Assembly: GCF_946479755.1 (NCBI RefSeq)
Contig: NZ_CAMLHC010000031.1
Location: 30,400 to 94,399 of the forward strand
Source of the DNA: an uncultured Chitinophaga sp.
GTDB taxonomy: Bacteria; Bacteroidota; Bacteroidia; Chitinophagales; Chitinophagaceae
Reading direction: 5' to 3'
Length of the DNA: 64,000 bases
In this document: in pieces, positions 63,560 to 64,000 of the stretch
Layout of the letters: every line of letters starts with the position of its first letter
Position numbering within the stretch: the stretch's first letter is position 1
Translations under genes and position numbers: made by a program
The notes under the pieces: generated by a model
What the model saw: the letters and a program-made list of their open reading frames with translations, nothing else
The model's database searches: none
What the model was told of the DNA's origin: nothing

Positions 63560-63901
63560 TCTCCATCCGGAAAACGGTGTTTTGCGCGCGTTTTCCGGAT
63601 GACCTTTTTTAAAATTGATTCCCCGCCCCCGCTCCCGCTCCCTCTTCCGCCTTCACCTTCACTTCCGTCTTCACTTTCGCTTCCGTCTTCACCTTCACTT
63701 CCGTCTTAACCTTCGCTCCGCCCTCACCTCCACTCCCATCCTCACCTTCACTTCCATCCTCACCTTCACTTCCGCCCTCACCTTCACTCCTGCTCCCGCC
63801 CTCACTCCTGCCGCCCCTCCCACAATAACCTCCCGTTCACAAAAAAAGTGCTTGAAAAGTTCTCCTGACCGCGTATATTAGCTTGCTAAAAGGATTTAGT
63901 T
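63560..63901. repeat. Polypyrimidine degenerate tandem repeat region
   Basis: About 63621-63830 is almost pure C/T on the plus strand, built of degenerate 6/12/18-nt units such as TCACCTTCACTTCC. The minus strand is polypurine with many G runs. An 88-codon open frame across it is a composition artefact. The final ~70 nt before 63902 would hold the promoter of the next gene. Confidence 0.75.
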
Positions 63902-64000
63902 ATGAATATGGGATTTAGGATCGGTGGCGCACTGACCTTGTCGGCCCTGATGCTGCAAGGCACGCAGGTATCGGCACAGGCTAAAAAGGCCAAAGCTGCT
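63902..64000 (+). CDS. 5' end of a secreted protein gene (truncated by window)
   Basis: The first 33 codons encode MNMGFRIGGALTLSALMLQG followed by TQVSAQAKKAKAA: a clear signal peptide with cleavage after VSAQ, then a Lys/Ala-rich start of the mature protein. The gene runs off the window and its product cannot be identified. Confidence 0.7.
   Translation, partial: MNMGFRIGGALTLSALMLQGTQVSAQAKKAKAA

Noticed and set aside
63615..63881. 88-codon frame in the polypyrimidine tract
   Set aside because: Its Leu/His/Phe/Arg then Thr/Pro repeats follow directly from the C/T repeat and not from coding constraint.

Overview
The window reads as a chromosome segment from a Bacteroidota bacterium, most likely Chitinophagaceae and probably Chitinophaga or a close relative. 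Supporting signs are many TAnnTTTG-type -7 promoter boxes, lipoproteins with Bacteroidota-style lipoboxes, a kdp operon carrying an outer-membrane barrel gene and a KdpD split into two proteins, a lanthipeptide-type leader like those of Chitinophaga, a secreted chitin-binding domain protein, and SUFU and GT-C family proteins. The genus is inferred from content, not from a marker gene.

Layout. 1-6.5 kb: end of an SMP-30-like propeller gene, then a leftward NAD-salvage cluster (nrtR-like regulator, NadM-Nudix, nadV, and a nucleotidyltransferase-like/methyltransferase fusion) with two candidate operators at its promoter. 6.6-13 kb: housekeeping and stress genes (M28 peptidase, gcvT, SRPBCC, comB, DoxX, AraC, a metallo-beta-lactamase-fold protein). 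13.5-17.3 kb: a large SWIM-SNF2 helicase. 17.5-26.5 kb: the kdp potassium operon, including two tiny membrane peptides, followed by a convergent hybrid histidine kinase. 29.7-36.8 kb: barrel protein, enoyl-CoA hydratase, S9 peptidase, hflX-Rieske, GT39. 37-46 kb: tRNA-Asn, a zincin, scattered single genes, an orphan lanthipeptide-type precursor and an ECF41 sigma/CMD pair with its promoter. 46-56 kb: tRNA-Gly, pth2 and a recD-recC-recB operon. 55.8-60 kb: an accessory stretch with ywbE, an SPFH/slipin gene preceded by a structured tRNA and tRNA-like array, several small peptides, a chitin-binding protein, a repeat protein, an RraB-like protein and a VgrG remnant. 60-64 kb: ABC exporter, small membrane protein, GT87, a polypyrimidine repeat, and the start of a secreted protein.

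The most striking locus is 56.0-57.9 kb. Three tightly packed divergent tRNAs, Ile(UAU), His and Tyr, are followed on the same strand by RNAs in which the tRNA arms occur in a circularly permuted order: T-arm, acceptor hairpin, D-arm, anticodon strand. One unit (57457-57524) has every cloverleaf stem, but its 5' and 3' ends fall in the anticodon loop and its acceptor strands are joined by a three-base loop. It therefore resembles an anticodon-cleaved tRNA sealed at the acceptor end. Directly downstream lies an SPFH/Band-7 protein, a family that RNA-repair comparative genomics has linked to a tRNA-like RNA. The idea that protein and RNAs form one system is inference from layout; the fold itself is visible in the sequence.
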